From Rhabdornis inornatus (taxonomy: Eukaryota; Chordata; Aves; Passeriformes; Rhabdornithidae), in contig VWZS01003786.1 in assembly GCA_013397075.1 (NCBI GenBank), forward strand, positions 1 through 64,000: a stretch of DNA of 64,000 nucleotides. Reading direction: 5' to 3'. Below, piece after piece: positions 1-12,569 of this stretch. The position numbers and the translations under genes were made by a program. Under the pieces are notes generated by a model. That model was not told the origin of the DNA. It saw only the letters and a program-made list of their open reading frames with translations, and did not search any database. Within the stretch, counting starts at the first letter, position 1. Each line of letters opens with the position of its first letter.

Positions 1-162
1 ATATAATCTAAAGTTCAGATAAGATATCAAGCCATACAGTTAAAATTGATTTTCACAAAAGTCATGAAAGGGATGATTATTTCCTTTTCTAAAATATTAT
101 TCATTCTGTGAAAACCCTAAATGTCAGAAGAGATCCCAAACAACCCCCAAAACATATCTTAC
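1..162 (-). other. KCNH8 intron 5, first 162 bases
   Basis: This is the donor side of the intron following coding exon 5 (G|GTAAGATATG). The intron continues before the window. I see no other feature in it. Confidence 0.9.
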
Positions 163-403
163 CAATGATAAAGAGAATTTCCACTGCAATGTCACTGACA
201 GTTGTGCTTCGAGTTGTAGACAGCTCATCATGGCCAATAAAGGAAACATTGTAAGGTACAGTCACAGCAACATAAAACGTTGCCAGTAAAATAAGCCAGT
301 CCCAGCCAGCTTTAAAAGTGCTAAAATGCAGCAATATGAATTTGGATTTTTTTGCATCTGAAACTTTGTATTCTGGAAATGCTGGTTTATCTACGAAAAC
401 ATT
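163..403 (-). CDS. KCNH8: KCNH8 coding exon 5: pre-S1, S1, S1-S2 loop, start of S2
   Basis: This 241-bp exon encodes 80 codons and the first base of the next, about residues 191-271. It begins after the acceptor CCCTCTTTTTCAG with AAT and ends at the donor ATTG|GTAAGAT. In order: NVFVDKPAFPEYKVSDAKKS, the pre-S1 segment KFILLHFSTFKAG, transmembrane S1 (WDWLILLATFYVAVTVPYN), a short extracellular loop (VSFIGHDELSTTRSTT), and the first half of S2 (VSDIAVEILFII), whose next residue should be the conserved Asp encoded across the junction. These are the first parts of the voltage sensor. An Asn-Val-Ser sequon sits at the outer end of S1 (bases 242-250). Frame and length agree with vertebrate KCNH8. 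Confidence 0.96.
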
Positions 404-2679
404 CTGAAAAAGAGGGAAAATAAATTAAATGAGACAAAACAATTATTTGATTACACAGAAGCACTTCTTGCAATGTAGCCCTTAGGTGGTTGATGTTTTT
501 TGTAAAAAAAAATCACAATAACACATGACATACTCATATGTAGGCAAGACCAAGTGCTACCTTTTTTTCTAACCTAGACCTGACATTTATTTATACAGAT
601 GGTTCTGTTCATGAAATAGATTTTGTGAATGTCGAGGCAGAAAGAAGACTAATAAGTTACAGATTAAATGGAGTAAGAGGGGACTGCATCTGGCAAACTA
701 TTTCTTCCTCTGTTGAACTAATTCTCACTGTAGAGTAATGTTATTCTGCTGGATAGATAGGTGAGAGCTTTGTATAGTACTGTAAATAGGAACACACAGA
801 AAGAAGAAGCTGGGATTGGAGAAAAAACATCCTATACACAAAGCTTTGACGAGGTTCTTTCAGACTATCTCTAGCCTGATCCTATGGACTGAACAGCTCC
901 AGTACTTGGAGCACCTCTACTGGTTTAGTTTCATCTGCAGGAATCCAGCTCATGTGAATGAAAGCACAATTAGTAGGAATAACTTTTTGATTCTATTTAA
1001 AATTGCAGTCCTGATCTAAACCAAACAATCTACTATAATATGGCTTCAGAACTGACTACCTTTGTCACTAGACTAAGCTTTGTCTTGAGTCTGTCTTACC
1101 ACTGTTTTATGCGACCTAGATTTCAGTGTTAAGCTGTCGAAATTCTAAGCTTTTACCTTCATAGCTTTAACAAAAAGCACCTACCCTCCCAAAAAGCAGC
1201 ATGTGGGACATGACCCGTCTTGTATTATTTACTAACAAAATTCTTGCTCGCTGTTACTGTGCTCCTGGTTAATGCTGTTCCAGGAACAAAGAGCCTCCCA
1301 AAACAATATTGTGCATTTGGCAAACTAAGATTACTTCTGATCTTGAAGTTATTCACTATGAAATTAAAAAGACAAAACCTGCATAACCATAGACTTAACT
1401 ACATTTGCCTTGTCTGTCACTGCCTTTCTCTCTGTGTTTCCTTTGAAATGTCATTCCCTTCTCTATTCTTGGTTCTTATTCATGAATCTAACCAGCCGAA
1501 TTCTCACTGTTCTTAGAGTCAGTCCATTTTTTAATCATGAAAAAGAAAGCATTCCTCATGTTATTTCCAATCCATAGCTCCAGAAATCCATGTACTAAAG
1601 CTAGTAAATTAGTCTCAGAATAAATATTTTAACATGGTAAAATAGCATCTGCACTAGCATTTTGACAGTACAGGTAAGTCATCAAAAACTATTTAAGAGT
1701 CATGTTCCCAAAAAATATTATCATAGTACTATACAATGAAAATATCCCTGGAAGACCTGGTCATATTTTGCAGGGTTTTTTTTATTTTTATGCTTCTTCA
1801 ACAGAAAACATTTGTAACTTTTTAAAAAAAATTAATAATTTTTCAACATTTAATATTTTCTCAACATTTAATATTTAAATTCAAAGGAAGTAGCTGTATG
1901 CCCCATGACATATATACCAGTTGTGTATTTTCATGTCATTAATCTATAACAAGTTTCTTTTACTTTTAATTTGTACTGCACAAAGCAGGAGGGATATTTT
2001 TTCTCATTAACATTTCTTTAGAAGTCATTCTGTTGCTATAGTGTTGGTTTGTCTATGGTCTGATTTAGCATTAGCAATATTCACAGCATGTTTTGTGAAC
2101 TTACTCATTAGTTATAGTTACTAGGGGAATAGAGAATTAATTTGAAGACAGAAACACTATTATTACTACTTCAATTAGGAAATTAAAAGATAAATATTAC
2201 AGCATAAAGTTGGAGAAATTCACATGAAAACTTGCTTAAATGAAGTGTGGCCTTTTGAAGCTTAATAGCATTAAGAGGTTCAGCTAAAGTAAGACCTTGA
2301 GTCTCTTTTATTTTTTTTTTTTGCAAATAATAATAATTGAGATAAAATTATTGAGGTGACAAGGTGAATTGGAACTTAAAATTCTGAGAACCTGGGGAAT
2401 CTAAGTTCTGAGAAATTTTATAATGTGGCTTTCATGGCATTAAATGTCTGTTTACAGTACGATTAAATGCACTATCTTGCTATATGGTAGCAAGTACTCA
2501 GAAATATACTTCGGTGAGAAGCATTCCAATCCTTGTTACTGTAAAATTATGACCAGGATACTTCTCAAGTACTCACTGACCTTTTACAGCACTTTCAATT
2601 TTTATTTCTTTTTAAAGATAGTGCAAAGAGTACTTTTTTTGGGGGGGAGGGTGGAGGGGAAGAAAAGAATTTCACCTAC
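404..2679 (-). other. KCNH8 intron 4 (2,276 bp)
   Basis: Intron between coding exons 4 and 5, from donor GTAGGT to acceptor TTTTTCAG. It is AT-rich, with a 17-bp near-tandem duplication at about 1843-1876, short T runs, and a G-rich tract (2641-2659) close to its 5' end. No transposon signature or gene-like open frame was seen in it. Confidence 0.9.
2641..2659 (+). other. G-quadruplex-capable tract beside exon 4
   Basis: GGGGGGGAGGGTGGAGGGG on the plus strand gives at least four G runs of three or more with short loops. It covers intron positions +21 to +39 after the KCNH8 exon 4 donor. The G strand is the template strand, so the transcript carries a C-rich run here. A role in splicing or polymerase pausing is only inference. 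Confidence 0.6.
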
Positions 2680-2807
2680 ATTATTAATTTTTAATTTGTT
2701 CTTCTCTCTTCTTTGTAGATGTCCAGAAATATGATAAAGGACAGCTCTACTCCGTCTGCGTGCCGACTCAAAATGCGATCCTGCTCTTCCTCTTCCTTTC
2801 CATTTTT
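2680..2807 (-). CDS. KCNH8: KCNH8 coding exon 4: basic PAS-to-S1 linker
   Basis: This 128-bp exon completes a split Glu codon and adds 42 codons, about residues 148-190. It starts after the tandem acceptor TTCAGCAG and ends at AATAAT|GTAGGT. The peptide KWKGRGRAGSHFESARRRSR then AVLYHISGHLQRREKNKLKINN is the positively charged proximal linker between the PAS domain and the membrane. Ending after the second Asn of INN is fixed by the next exon, which starts with the third Asn (family sequence INNNVFVDK). Entry phase 1 and exit phase 0 mean that skipping this exon would break the frame. Trp occurs in EKWKG where I recall Val in the mammalian protein. The next exon follows after a 2.3-kb intron. 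Confidence 0.95.
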
Positions 2808-2813
2808 CTGCTG
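2808..2813 (-). other. KCNH8: Tandem NAGNAG 3' splice site of KCNH8 exon 4
   Basis: The acceptor reads TTCAGCAG on the minus strand: two adjacent CAG triplets. Use of the second gives the expected exon starting at 2807. Use of the first would add CAG and insert one alanine between the two Glu residues at the exon 3/4 junction (KKE-A-EKW), in frame. NAGNAG acceptors are a known source of one-residue isoforms. Actual use cannot be read from DNA. Confidence 0.75.
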
Positions 2814-3265
2814 AACAGAAGTGAGAGTCCATTAAAGATCAGGAAATAACACTTTAACCTTTGGGACCTGAACTACTGACATTTCAGACATTGGTAGAAA
2901 TGTAAATATTATGCACACCTTTTCTTTTGCTTAATCTTTTGCAGCAAAGAAACAAAACCCCCTCTCCCGAAGGGCAAATAAAAGCCACTGTAAGGTTTTA
3001 ATTGTCAAATGCCTTCACACAACTCAGAAGCAAGTAATTGCAACACATGGTTTCATAGATAAGATAAATGTACTCTCTTGTTTCAGAAAGTAGATATTAC
3101 TGACCACTGGGAAGGATGTCTAGAAGTAACCACTGAAAATATCCTTGAGGTGATCCTACTCTCTCTCTCATTTCACAGAAAGAAAAAAAAGTCCCTTGTG
3201 GTGTACTTTTTAAAAACAGAAAGTCTGACTTGCACTAGGCTTCCATTATGTCAGAATATGCTAAT

Positions 3266-3309
3266 TTGTAAGCTTGCTCATTAGTAATTGTAAGCTTGTT
3301 CATTAGTAA
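3266..3309. repeat. 22-bp tandem duplication
   Basis: Two adjacent 22-bp units, 3266-3287 and 3288-3309, beginning TTGTAAGCTTG and ending CATTAGTAA. They differ at a single base (C or T), so this is a recent local duplication. Confidence 0.9.
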
Positions 3310-6300
3310 TGACCAATTCTTACATTCATGCATTTAGATTTCTTTTCCCACCACATGGCCACTAGTAAAATCACTTGACATATTCCTTGGTGACATGAAA
3401 CCCATTAAGAGTAAAGACTGAACATTATTTTGGAAAGGTTTGTGGTTTTTACCTCCATTCAGATGTCTGTAATTGTCAATCATGGGAACGAATTTTGTTC
3501 TTGCTTATAAAGCAGTAAATTCAAAGTAATTCCAGTCACTCTGATGGAATTACAGTGAATTGATGCCAGAGTAAATGAAAGCAGACTTTTTGTGATGTGT
3601 CAGGATTAAGAAAAAAGAAATTATGGGACTAAAGGAAGAAGCCGTCTGTCAAGGAGGTTTAATTAAAGTCAATTGAGTGCATACAAATTAAGGAGGGAAA
3701 AAGATTTAACAAAACACAAAAACTAATTAGCAGAGCCAGAAATTAGAAGCAAGTGAAATAGCTACATCTTGCAGCCTGACTAGAAAAGCAAGAAAGATTT
3801 GTATTATAGGAGACTGATGTATTTTTGGCTTAACAGCACAAAACCATACATAACAAAATGTGTAGGAGGAAAAATTTTCCAAACTTCTCAGTGAAGTTTT
3901 TGCATAATTCATCCAAGAGCACTCTCTAGTTGAGGATTTTTTAAACTTGTCAGTAAATAGAAGGAGGAAAAGGAAAAGTAGAAAGAAAGAAGGGAAAGCC
4001 TTTGTATTGCAAAGCCAAATAGCTACTCAAAAGTTGAAGGAGGCAGATGGAGAAGCCTCATACTTTCCCATCTCCAACACATATTGGTGTCAACTACAAT
4101 GAAGAAAGATAGAACAAAAACGTTATTTCAGAAAAGACTAAAATAAATTAATGTTGTTTTTTAAAAAAATAATCTCATGATCATCAAACCACTTCAAATT
4201 TTAAGTCTTCTTAAATTCTGGGTAAGAACAAAGTGCTTATCTCTTTCTCTGAGGAAAAATGAATTTAAGTCTATTGAATTGGGTCTCCATTGTAGAATTG
4301 TTCAGCTATAGTAGCCTGGTTTTGTCATATGACTGAAATTCTCTTTAAAACTATATACAGGCCTCTCTTTCTTCCCTTTCTCAACCTAAACTGCCATGTT
4401 GTGTGAGGTCACTCAGTTTACTGCATCCAAAAGTAGTCAGTAAAATTCAGATCAGCTATGAAGCAGGCTGGGAAAACACTTGAGCTTCTGGCCAGCAATG
4501 CTTTTGAGATGCTTTAGCTAAAGGCTTCATCCTCAGGCTGTACCATATCTAATACCTGTCCTTGTCCCTGTCCTTAGCCCATAGAGCCTGAGGTAGTCTA
4601 TGCTGGCAGATGGCAGATAGAACAGCCTTGGTGATGAGAAGTTGTGAGACACACACTGAACTGTGTTCAGAAGGCAGGTCTGGTGGAGTTTCCTTGAATA
4701 CTTCCAACATCTCCAGCAATACAAGGCCCTTCCAGCATGGAAGTGGATCTCTCTACCTCTTGTCAACCTTGGAAGTCTTCTCTTTACCTCAGCTAGATCA
4801 CTTATGCCGTTTAAAATATATTCTTTGAAACAATCCTTTCAGTAGCTGTCTGCAGAATAACAAGCTATGGATACACAATTGCCTGATGCAATGGCGTAAT
4901 ACTGCCTTCAAGTTTTTTCTTTGTAACTCTTAACCTTAGGTGTGTGTTTCTCTCATATGCTGAGCACTGAGCTGAAAGCGGTCCACAATTCCATCTCTTT
5001 CCAGAATGCCATAAGACTATGGAAACAGTCAATGTACACATATTCAGTTATTGTCTCTTTTTTTCCCATATATTTACTGATGCAGAGTTTCACTTTCTAT
5101 CCACTCTTTAAATGAGGATAAGTTCCTCATAAGGTTTTAAATTTTACATGCCAGTGGCCTGATAATTTTTGGCTTTACACAGATTCCATCTCTCCTACCT
5201 AAGCTCAGTGTTTGAGTCACTAAGGATGTTGTACACACTAACCTGCTCAGGCTGTGGGACTTGATAAGGCACTTAGAATCATACCAGTTGCATATTTTCA
5301 CAGCAAGTGACTTCCATCACATGCTGATTACACTATTTGCAAGGGATTAATGCTACCTCTGTGTTAACATTGGGAGCTACTCAGCTCCTAGAGACAGAAA
5401 AGCATGCATCAATAAGGAAAGCATTACAGTAATTATGAAGTAATAATTTTCTTACTAACCATAAGTGGCAAAAAGGTTTTTATGGTTGTTATTAGAAGTG
5501 AAAAAACCAAGAGTTTATAGTGAAGATAAGATGACATCAGAGCACAAGTCAGTAGTTTATAACATAAATAAGTGAATGACATTTGTCAATTCTGCTTTCT
5601 AGTCTCCCAACGTCTTCAGGAAAGGAAGCAATCCCGAGCCTTAGCAAACTACATTGTTCACCAGGTGTGCCTCTACATGTGTGTGATTATTTTTTGTAAC
5701 CTTCCCTCTTTTCTTGTCATACTCAGCTCACAGCTCACTATTCTGGAAGAGACAGCTCATTTTTTATAAACTCCCATCTGTTTCTCTCTGGTTCTTCAAA
5801 AATTTAGGTACCTGACAGACTTGATTTTTTACTTCTTTCCATGGCTGATCTTAGAAAAAAAAAGATCCAAGTATAAAATCAAGCATAAGCAGAAAGTCAC
5901 TTTAATACATCTGGCTTATTTTTGCCCTGTTCTTAAAAACGAAAGCATTCCTCATCTCCCCAAATACAGTGAGAAATCTTGTTCTAGAAAAATCCAGGAT
6001 TTCAGGGTCTATTTACTGCTGCTTCTACACACGTCTTTCTGTGTAATGGTAATCCCCTCCCCAAGATAGCTCTTAAAAAGGATACTTGCAATTTAGTCTT
6101 ATCTCCCCTTTACTAGAAAATTTGTAATACATTTTTTAACTCTTACTGCTGTCCTTCTGGTTGTTTTTTTTTCAGATTAAGACAGGTATAGTACCACAAC
6201 CATCAGACATGACAATTCCAAAAGATTTTCTGAGAAAAGAAAATAACACCTCTTTGCTAAGCTTAGCATTAGCCTCCTAACAGCTTAAGACTTCTTACAA

Positions 6301-6623
6301 TCTTGTGAGGGAAGGTTGCAGTAAAAGAAAGCACAATCAGACACAAATATCTTTGTAACTCTTGTCTTTTCTGTTGTGCTTTTATAACATGAGGCTTCAA
6401 TCATCTATTTAAGGTTAATAGAAAGTGGAGGCATAACTCTTTTTTTGTCCCATTGGAAAGAAAATCTACTTCTTAGGTATAAATCAGAAATATAAGCCCT
6501 GACAACTTCTGACAAACTTTCATAGGTATATGCTGTTCTAGCAATGCAGAAGAACTGGAAAGTCTGCTTTACTGACTAAATTGACACCAAACGTATGTCT
6601 GCTCTCCTTCAAAGCAGTTCATC

Positions 6624-6855
6624 AAATCCTAGAATAATTTAGGTGGAAAAAACCCTTAAGATCATCAATTCACAATCACTAATTGTAAATTCCACCACTA
6701 AACCATATCCTCAATGCCACTCTGACACATCTTGCAAATACTTTCAGAGGTGGTGACTCAACCACTTCCCTGGAAAGTTCCAAGGAAGTTCCAGGTTGGC
6801 CTGTTCCAAGCTTGATAACACTTCTGGTGAAGAATTATTTCCTAAACTCAGAATA
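6624..6855 (-). mobile_element. CR1 LINE 3' fragment, degenerate
   Basis: Read on the plus strand it starts CCTAGAATAATTTAGG and runs through recognisable antisense CR1 3'-end text: ACTAAACCATATCCTCAA, then GGTGACTCAACCACTTCCCT, then CCTGTTCCAAGCTTGATAAC. This is the end of an avian CR1 non-LTR retrotransposon inserted in minus orientation. It is 5'-truncated as usual, divergent, with small internal duplications (GTTCCAAGGAAGTTCCAGG). No coding capacity remains. Confidence 0.85.
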
Positions 6856-6936
6856 GTCAGAGCATAGCATTAGATAGAGTGCAGAATACTTTATGGTTTA
6901 TAATGATCTCGTTCTCCGGGTAAAGTCTGACACATT

Positions 6937-7170
6937 TATAGAATCCTAGAATGGTTTGGGTTGAAAGAGACCTTAAAGATCATCTAGTTTCAACCTTCCT
7001 GCCATGGGCAGGGACACCTTCTACTAGACCTGTTTGCTCAAAGCCCCATCAAACCTGTCCTTGGACACTTCTTGGGATGGAACATTCACAATTTCTCTGT
7101 TCCAGTTCTCAGCTGTTCCAGTGCCTCCCCACTCTCTCAGTGAAGATTGAGTACCTTGCTATAACCCAGA
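6937..7170 (-). mobile_element. CR1 LINE 3' fragment, second copy
   Basis: It starts at TATAGAATCCTAGAATGG and continues with GTTTGGGTTGAAAGAGACC, CTGCCATGGGCAGGGACACC and CTCAAAGCCCCATCAAACC, the antisense of the common avian CR1 tail. The head sequence recurs only 310 bp after the neighbouring copy at 6624, and both copies contain their own 3' end, so these are two separate insertions rather than one broken element. The right boundary is uncertain because the match fades after about 7170. Confidence 0.85.
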
Positions 7171-10100
7171 AGCACTATACTCACTCCACAGCAGACAACC
7201 TGTGGCATGAAAGAGACCATGAAATATCTTTCCAAATACCAAAATGAGCTAACCTACTCCGGCCAGAAAGTTTGCACTTTATTTACAAAAAATGTCTCAG
7301 CCTTCGTAATTTTCCCTCATTCTTCATAGCATTAATTTGTATCTTTTCAAAATAACTGCTTTCACTTTTCTCTTCATGCATTAATTAAAACCACTACCTA
7401 CAGTTCCCTCTGGTGTGATACATACCCAACATACTCTTGTATGGAAATATCTCATAAATAATGATCATGGGTCATTACCATCGAAAATTTTCAACACAAG
7501 CATGCATGGAAACAAAATAGAAAATTAAGATATAACATTTCATTCATATGACACAGGAAAATCCAAGGGATTTGCCTGTGTTAACCTAAAACATAGAGAA
7601 TGAATAAAAGCAACCTGCACCTCTCAAATTTAACCCAGAACACAATATACTGGCAGTATGTGAATGAAATAGAAAGGGATGATGTAAAATTGCCTGGGAG
7701 TTCAGTTATGGAAACACGTGCACAACTGAGTAACTTTATTCAGAGATGGTTGTTCTTCCAACAGCCAACGTGACAGAGTTATCCTAAAGACTGTGAGGCT
7801 GCAGACCTGGATCTCTGAGCAGTATTTCTGTAGTACAGCAGCCAAGGGACAGGACTGGGACTCTTCACTGCTTTTTTGTATTTTCACAAGAATTTTAGCT
7901 CCATGCTCAAAATTATATTTCAATCCCAACTACTCGATTGCCATCACTGTCCTGTTTGCTTGGCAGGTGAGGTTGTTAGGCTTAGGGTAAGACTGATTCA
8001 GGCACATTGAATATCCTCTTCAAAGAGTGTAAATATGACCATCTCAGGTCATGATGTGCAATAACCCTGACTGGGCAGAAGTAGGAAAGGTAGTGTAGAT
8101 ATAGATCCCTTTAAACACGTTGCAAGGAAGAGTCCTGAAGAAAAGCAGTGAGTTCTGGACTCTATAGTGGGTGTTCTCTGTGAAAATTCTAAATTTCAGG
8201 TTTATTTAACAGTGTAGTGTACACTTTTATAAATATATTCCGTAAAATAATGAGATTACTTAATCTCAGCTGTTTTGAGATCTAAGCCAGGAGTGAGTAT
8301 GAGGAATAAAAGATAACATTTTTATTCTACTGGCATTTTACTCAAAGGACCAGGTAAATTGGCAGAGTAAATAAGAACTTTTCATTTATTTCATTGTTTA
8401 CAAAATTAAAGTCAATCATGAGATGAAACAGCAAGTAATGCCAACTCCCATCTAAGAAAATTTATCAGAGAAATAACATCATTTTGAATGTGTAAACTGG
8501 ATTTCCTTTGGAACAATAACAACACCAGCAACAGAGTAGGACAGGACAAATGGACTCCATTGCTAAAAGGTATCCAGATATAAACAGGCTTGAAGAAATC
8601 CATGATGCTGCTCTATGCACACAGTGGAAGGAACACCGTGGAAATGCATAATAACCAGGTTAATACTGTGATTTTTAATGCTGCTGGGACCCTTCCCTGC
8701 TCAAAACACCTAGTAGTATATTGTCATACCTGTGTGATCTGGGGTAAAGCAATTCTGAATGAACACAAAAAACCCCTTCTAAAAGCAGATTATATGGAAA
8801 GTTGGTATAATTTTTTTCTAGGCTTTTAAAAATCTAGCAAATTTTCAGTTATTATTCAGGGGACAACGCACCAGCAGTTGCCAATAAAGAGAAAACTGAT
8901 AAAAGTCTTCTCTGGTATTAATGACAGAATAAAAGCACTACCAAGGGCAAGAGGCTGCAGGAGTTCTCGTGGTTGTATGACACGTTCTTTCTGTCAACAG
9001 CAAATAACTATTCACAAAACTTGTCATATGGTGGATCCAGGCTAGCCTCTAGCTGCTTTTCTAATTCTGTTAACTGATTAATTGGTTCAATAAGAAGATG
9101 TACCTAACACACATACCAGCTATACACTGAAAACATTATTACAGAATATTTTTTCAAGGGGCAAATTTTACACAGAATCAATGGTATGATTATCACAATT
9201 TTAGTATTATGCCTTCAGAGAAAATTCAGCATTGAAAAGAAAGAGAAAATAAGCAATATCACACATTACTATTAATGTTTTTATGAATAAGAAAGACCTT
9301 TAAACAGCTTATGAGATAAAAATCCTTAACCACATTTTGGTTTACTGATTCTTCCACTATGAAGAAAAAAAAAAGGTGTGATGAAACAGACACACAAAGC
9401 CAAAAGAAAGGTTCTTTCTCCTCTTCCATTTTGGTGGTTGACAGGAGTACACTCCTCAATAAACAAATAAATACGGTTTCCTTTTTAGATGCCTGTATTT
9501 GGGTCTATCTCATAAAAGCCAGAATTTGGAAAAAAAAATTCCGAAAGACATACCATTCTTCAACCATTTCCAATAGGCTGAGTTTCGGCGGAAGAACTCT
9601 GAAAGTGAATTACTTTAAACTATTTTCTCATCTAGTAATACTACTACCAAAAATTGCAGAATTCTTATAATGAAGTAAAATACTCCAACGCAAAAGTGGC
9701 TATTTCATAATTGTGTAAAAATAGTTTATTTGCCAGGTTTCCACTGTTACTGCTCTAGAATTGTCTCACAAATTGGAAAATTGACATTTTTATTGTGTCA
9801 TCAAATTTGAGACATGTCTGTTGATTCAACTGAAGTGAGTGGTCATATGTTGTTCTTACAGAATAAAATGTAGCATTGAACTTACAGCTGGGTCATCACT
9901 CATTTACAGCTGTTCTTAAGGTGACTGTTTTCCCCAGAATAGTTTGCATTTCCCACAGAAAATTCCCACAAGGCTCATGAGACAGGGATATGTTCATATA
10001 TCAAAATGAACAAAAACATAACAGTAATAATGAAGAGGATATTTGAAATCTTTTTCAAGAACCCCTAGAACTTAAATAATGCCAACTATTTAAGTCACCA

Positions 10101-12569
10101 AGAAACTTTTCATTCTCTTTAGCAAGTATTAATATCTCTTCCTCTGCAAGTGTGTAATATTTAAGGACAGAATATCATGGAACCTGAGGATTTTCTTTTT
10201 TTCCTTTAATTCCATAAATTTAATCATGTATTTTATTTACTGATATTTTTCCCTCCTGTTTTATATTCAGACAAAGATGATTAGAATTTCAAAGTCATTA
10301 ATTGCAAAATAATTTAAAAAGAATTTGCACAGATTATGATGTTAAAGTACACCTTGCTCACTCAAGTGAAAATAATAATATATGTACCTGAATAATTGCT
10401 ATCTTGTAATGAAAGCATGTCTTTTGAGAATGAAGACTTGTTTCCTTAATAGATTTATGTACAATACAGAACTAGATAAGTCACCCATGAAAATTTTTGA
10501 TGGTCAATGTAACTTGCCCTGAGTTAAAACAGCAGGGGGAGGGGGAATAGATTTTTTAAAAAATAGTTTTTAAACTTCAGAAACGTATAAATTTAAAATT
10601 CTAGGATGTGTGTGTGTATGTTCCATGTAGTGATTGAAAGACCCAGAAAGTATCTCTGATTATCCCTCAAAAAATGAGATTCTCAGACTCTGAGAGTGAC
10701 TGGTCCTAAACTCAACCAGTTTTAAAATTTTAAGTATACAATTTAGGATGGATAGTTGTAAACCCATCCCTTCTACAGCTATGAAAAGCTCATTTGTAAT
10801 AGATCTTACCTGCTGTGTCTTTATAGGACCTGAGAATTGCTCTGAGGAGCTACAGCATGCCTTATAACTGCAATTACAGTTAAATTCTGCAAATGGCTCA
10901 AGGCCTCCTAAATATGTTTCTGAACACAAAGTACGCATGAAATATGCATTCTAGTTCTCATGGTCTCTTAATAAAATGAGATACCAGGCTGTGTCTAGGC
11001 CAGTAAAAGCCTTTAAAGATATTTCTCGCTTTTCAGATTTTTTTCCCCTTAGAAATAAGAAAGGTTGTAAATTATATAGGAAGGTTGCAAACTGTCTGAC
11101 TCGTTAAAAAATCACCTACCACACACACAGAACTCTGAAAAGTCCTTCAGCAACATATATACTGACCATATTCCTGTTTCTTCCATGTCTTCTTTTCACT
11201 GTCTTACATGGTTGAGTTTTCAAACTGTAAAAGGAATGTCTGAAGATACTTTCCAACAATCTGCCAGCAAAATGAAAAAACAAAACAGAAACCCAGACAA
11301 ACAACTTTTCCCCCCACTGTGATAATTTCACTTTCTAAGGAAAACCTGGAAACAATGGCATAAATTTATCTAGGAACTAGTGAGTATGAACTTTTTGGGT
11401 TGCTAATGTATATATTCTCTCAAGGATATGCCAGAATACAGTCTGCTGCTCTGCATTTGCTCAAGAATCAGGCTTTGCTTTTCTTTTTTCTCATTTTCAT
11501 TCTACATATATCACAAAGGACACTTTTCCCTCATTCCAGAACAATCTCTGTGCCCCTCTGAGAGCTGCTGGAATGGAACTGCCACACGCATTTAACACTC
11601 GGTGCAAGGCTAAAGCAAGAGCTACAAAGATTGATATGTCTCTAAAGATTCAAGGCTCAAATACAACTTATTTGCTTGGATAAGAAGGTGAAAAGGTGAG
11701 AGGGAGAGCATCTACGTGCTCACAAATGCAAAAAGGAACAGGGAGAGAAAGGCAGCTCAATTTTTGTCCCCTAAGTATTTAAACTATCATCCACAGACCA
11801 GGAGGAAAGGAGTTTCTCTCTAATGATGGCAGAAGATTTTCAGACCCTTCTTACTTTGATGGTGAGCCAGCAGCAAAGTCATCCTAGGGAGGATGTAACT
11901 GAGTCATTTGCAGAATAAAGGATACTTGTGTACTACTTCCTCAATGTGTTCTTCCTTTGGGCAGTGGGAATATCGGGGTAAAACTCTGCTGCTATCCCAC
12001 CTGCTCCATTGATAGAACTGTATGGTGCCTGTGCATCCTGAAACAATTTTAACTGCTTTGGTTATTGTAAGTCTAGGTGACTGTATGGTTATATTCCCCA
12101 TCCCAACATACTGCCTCCTGACAGGTATAAAAAGCTTTAAAACAAAAAATTGTCTCCTGAATATTCACTGCAGTAGCTTGAGCAGTCATGAAGTAGCTGA
12201 GACAGTAATTAAGTAGAATAAATCAAAGTGCATATTGCAGAATTTCTTACATGAGACCAGTGCTACTCCAAATAGACATTTTCAACATAAAAAATCTGGA
12301 ATGTAAAATGTTTGGCACATGGTATTTCACTTCTGGCACACTGAAAAGAACAACTCCTCCCTCAAACAAATGATGCATAATCAAAATAAATCTGTCTCCT
12401 CAGAAATTCATATGGACCTAAGGATAACTAAGAAGCCAGAAAAAGCCAGACAGTTGAACCATAACATGCATTTCATTTTAATCTGTGGTGGCAGAAGGTG
12501 TAGTCTAATTTTTAATTCACAGTATTTTGAGAGTGAAGGCATCTTTGCAGACAGGCTGACCAACCTAAA
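7171..12569 (-). other. KCNH8 intron 3, middle: no gene seen
   Basis: AT-rich intronic sequence with no clear transposon and no convincing open frame. The only low-complexity spots are short (for example TGTGTGTGTAT near 10608). I see nothing functional here. Confidence 0.75.

Larger units (their letters stand above)
2808..6623 (-). other. KCNH8 intron 3, 3' third: no gene seen
   Basis: AT-rich intronic DNA upstream of exon 4. It contains a 22-bp tandem duplication at 3266-3309 and nothing else I can name. Open frames here are short, lack any family resemblance and have no splice support. Confidence 0.8.
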
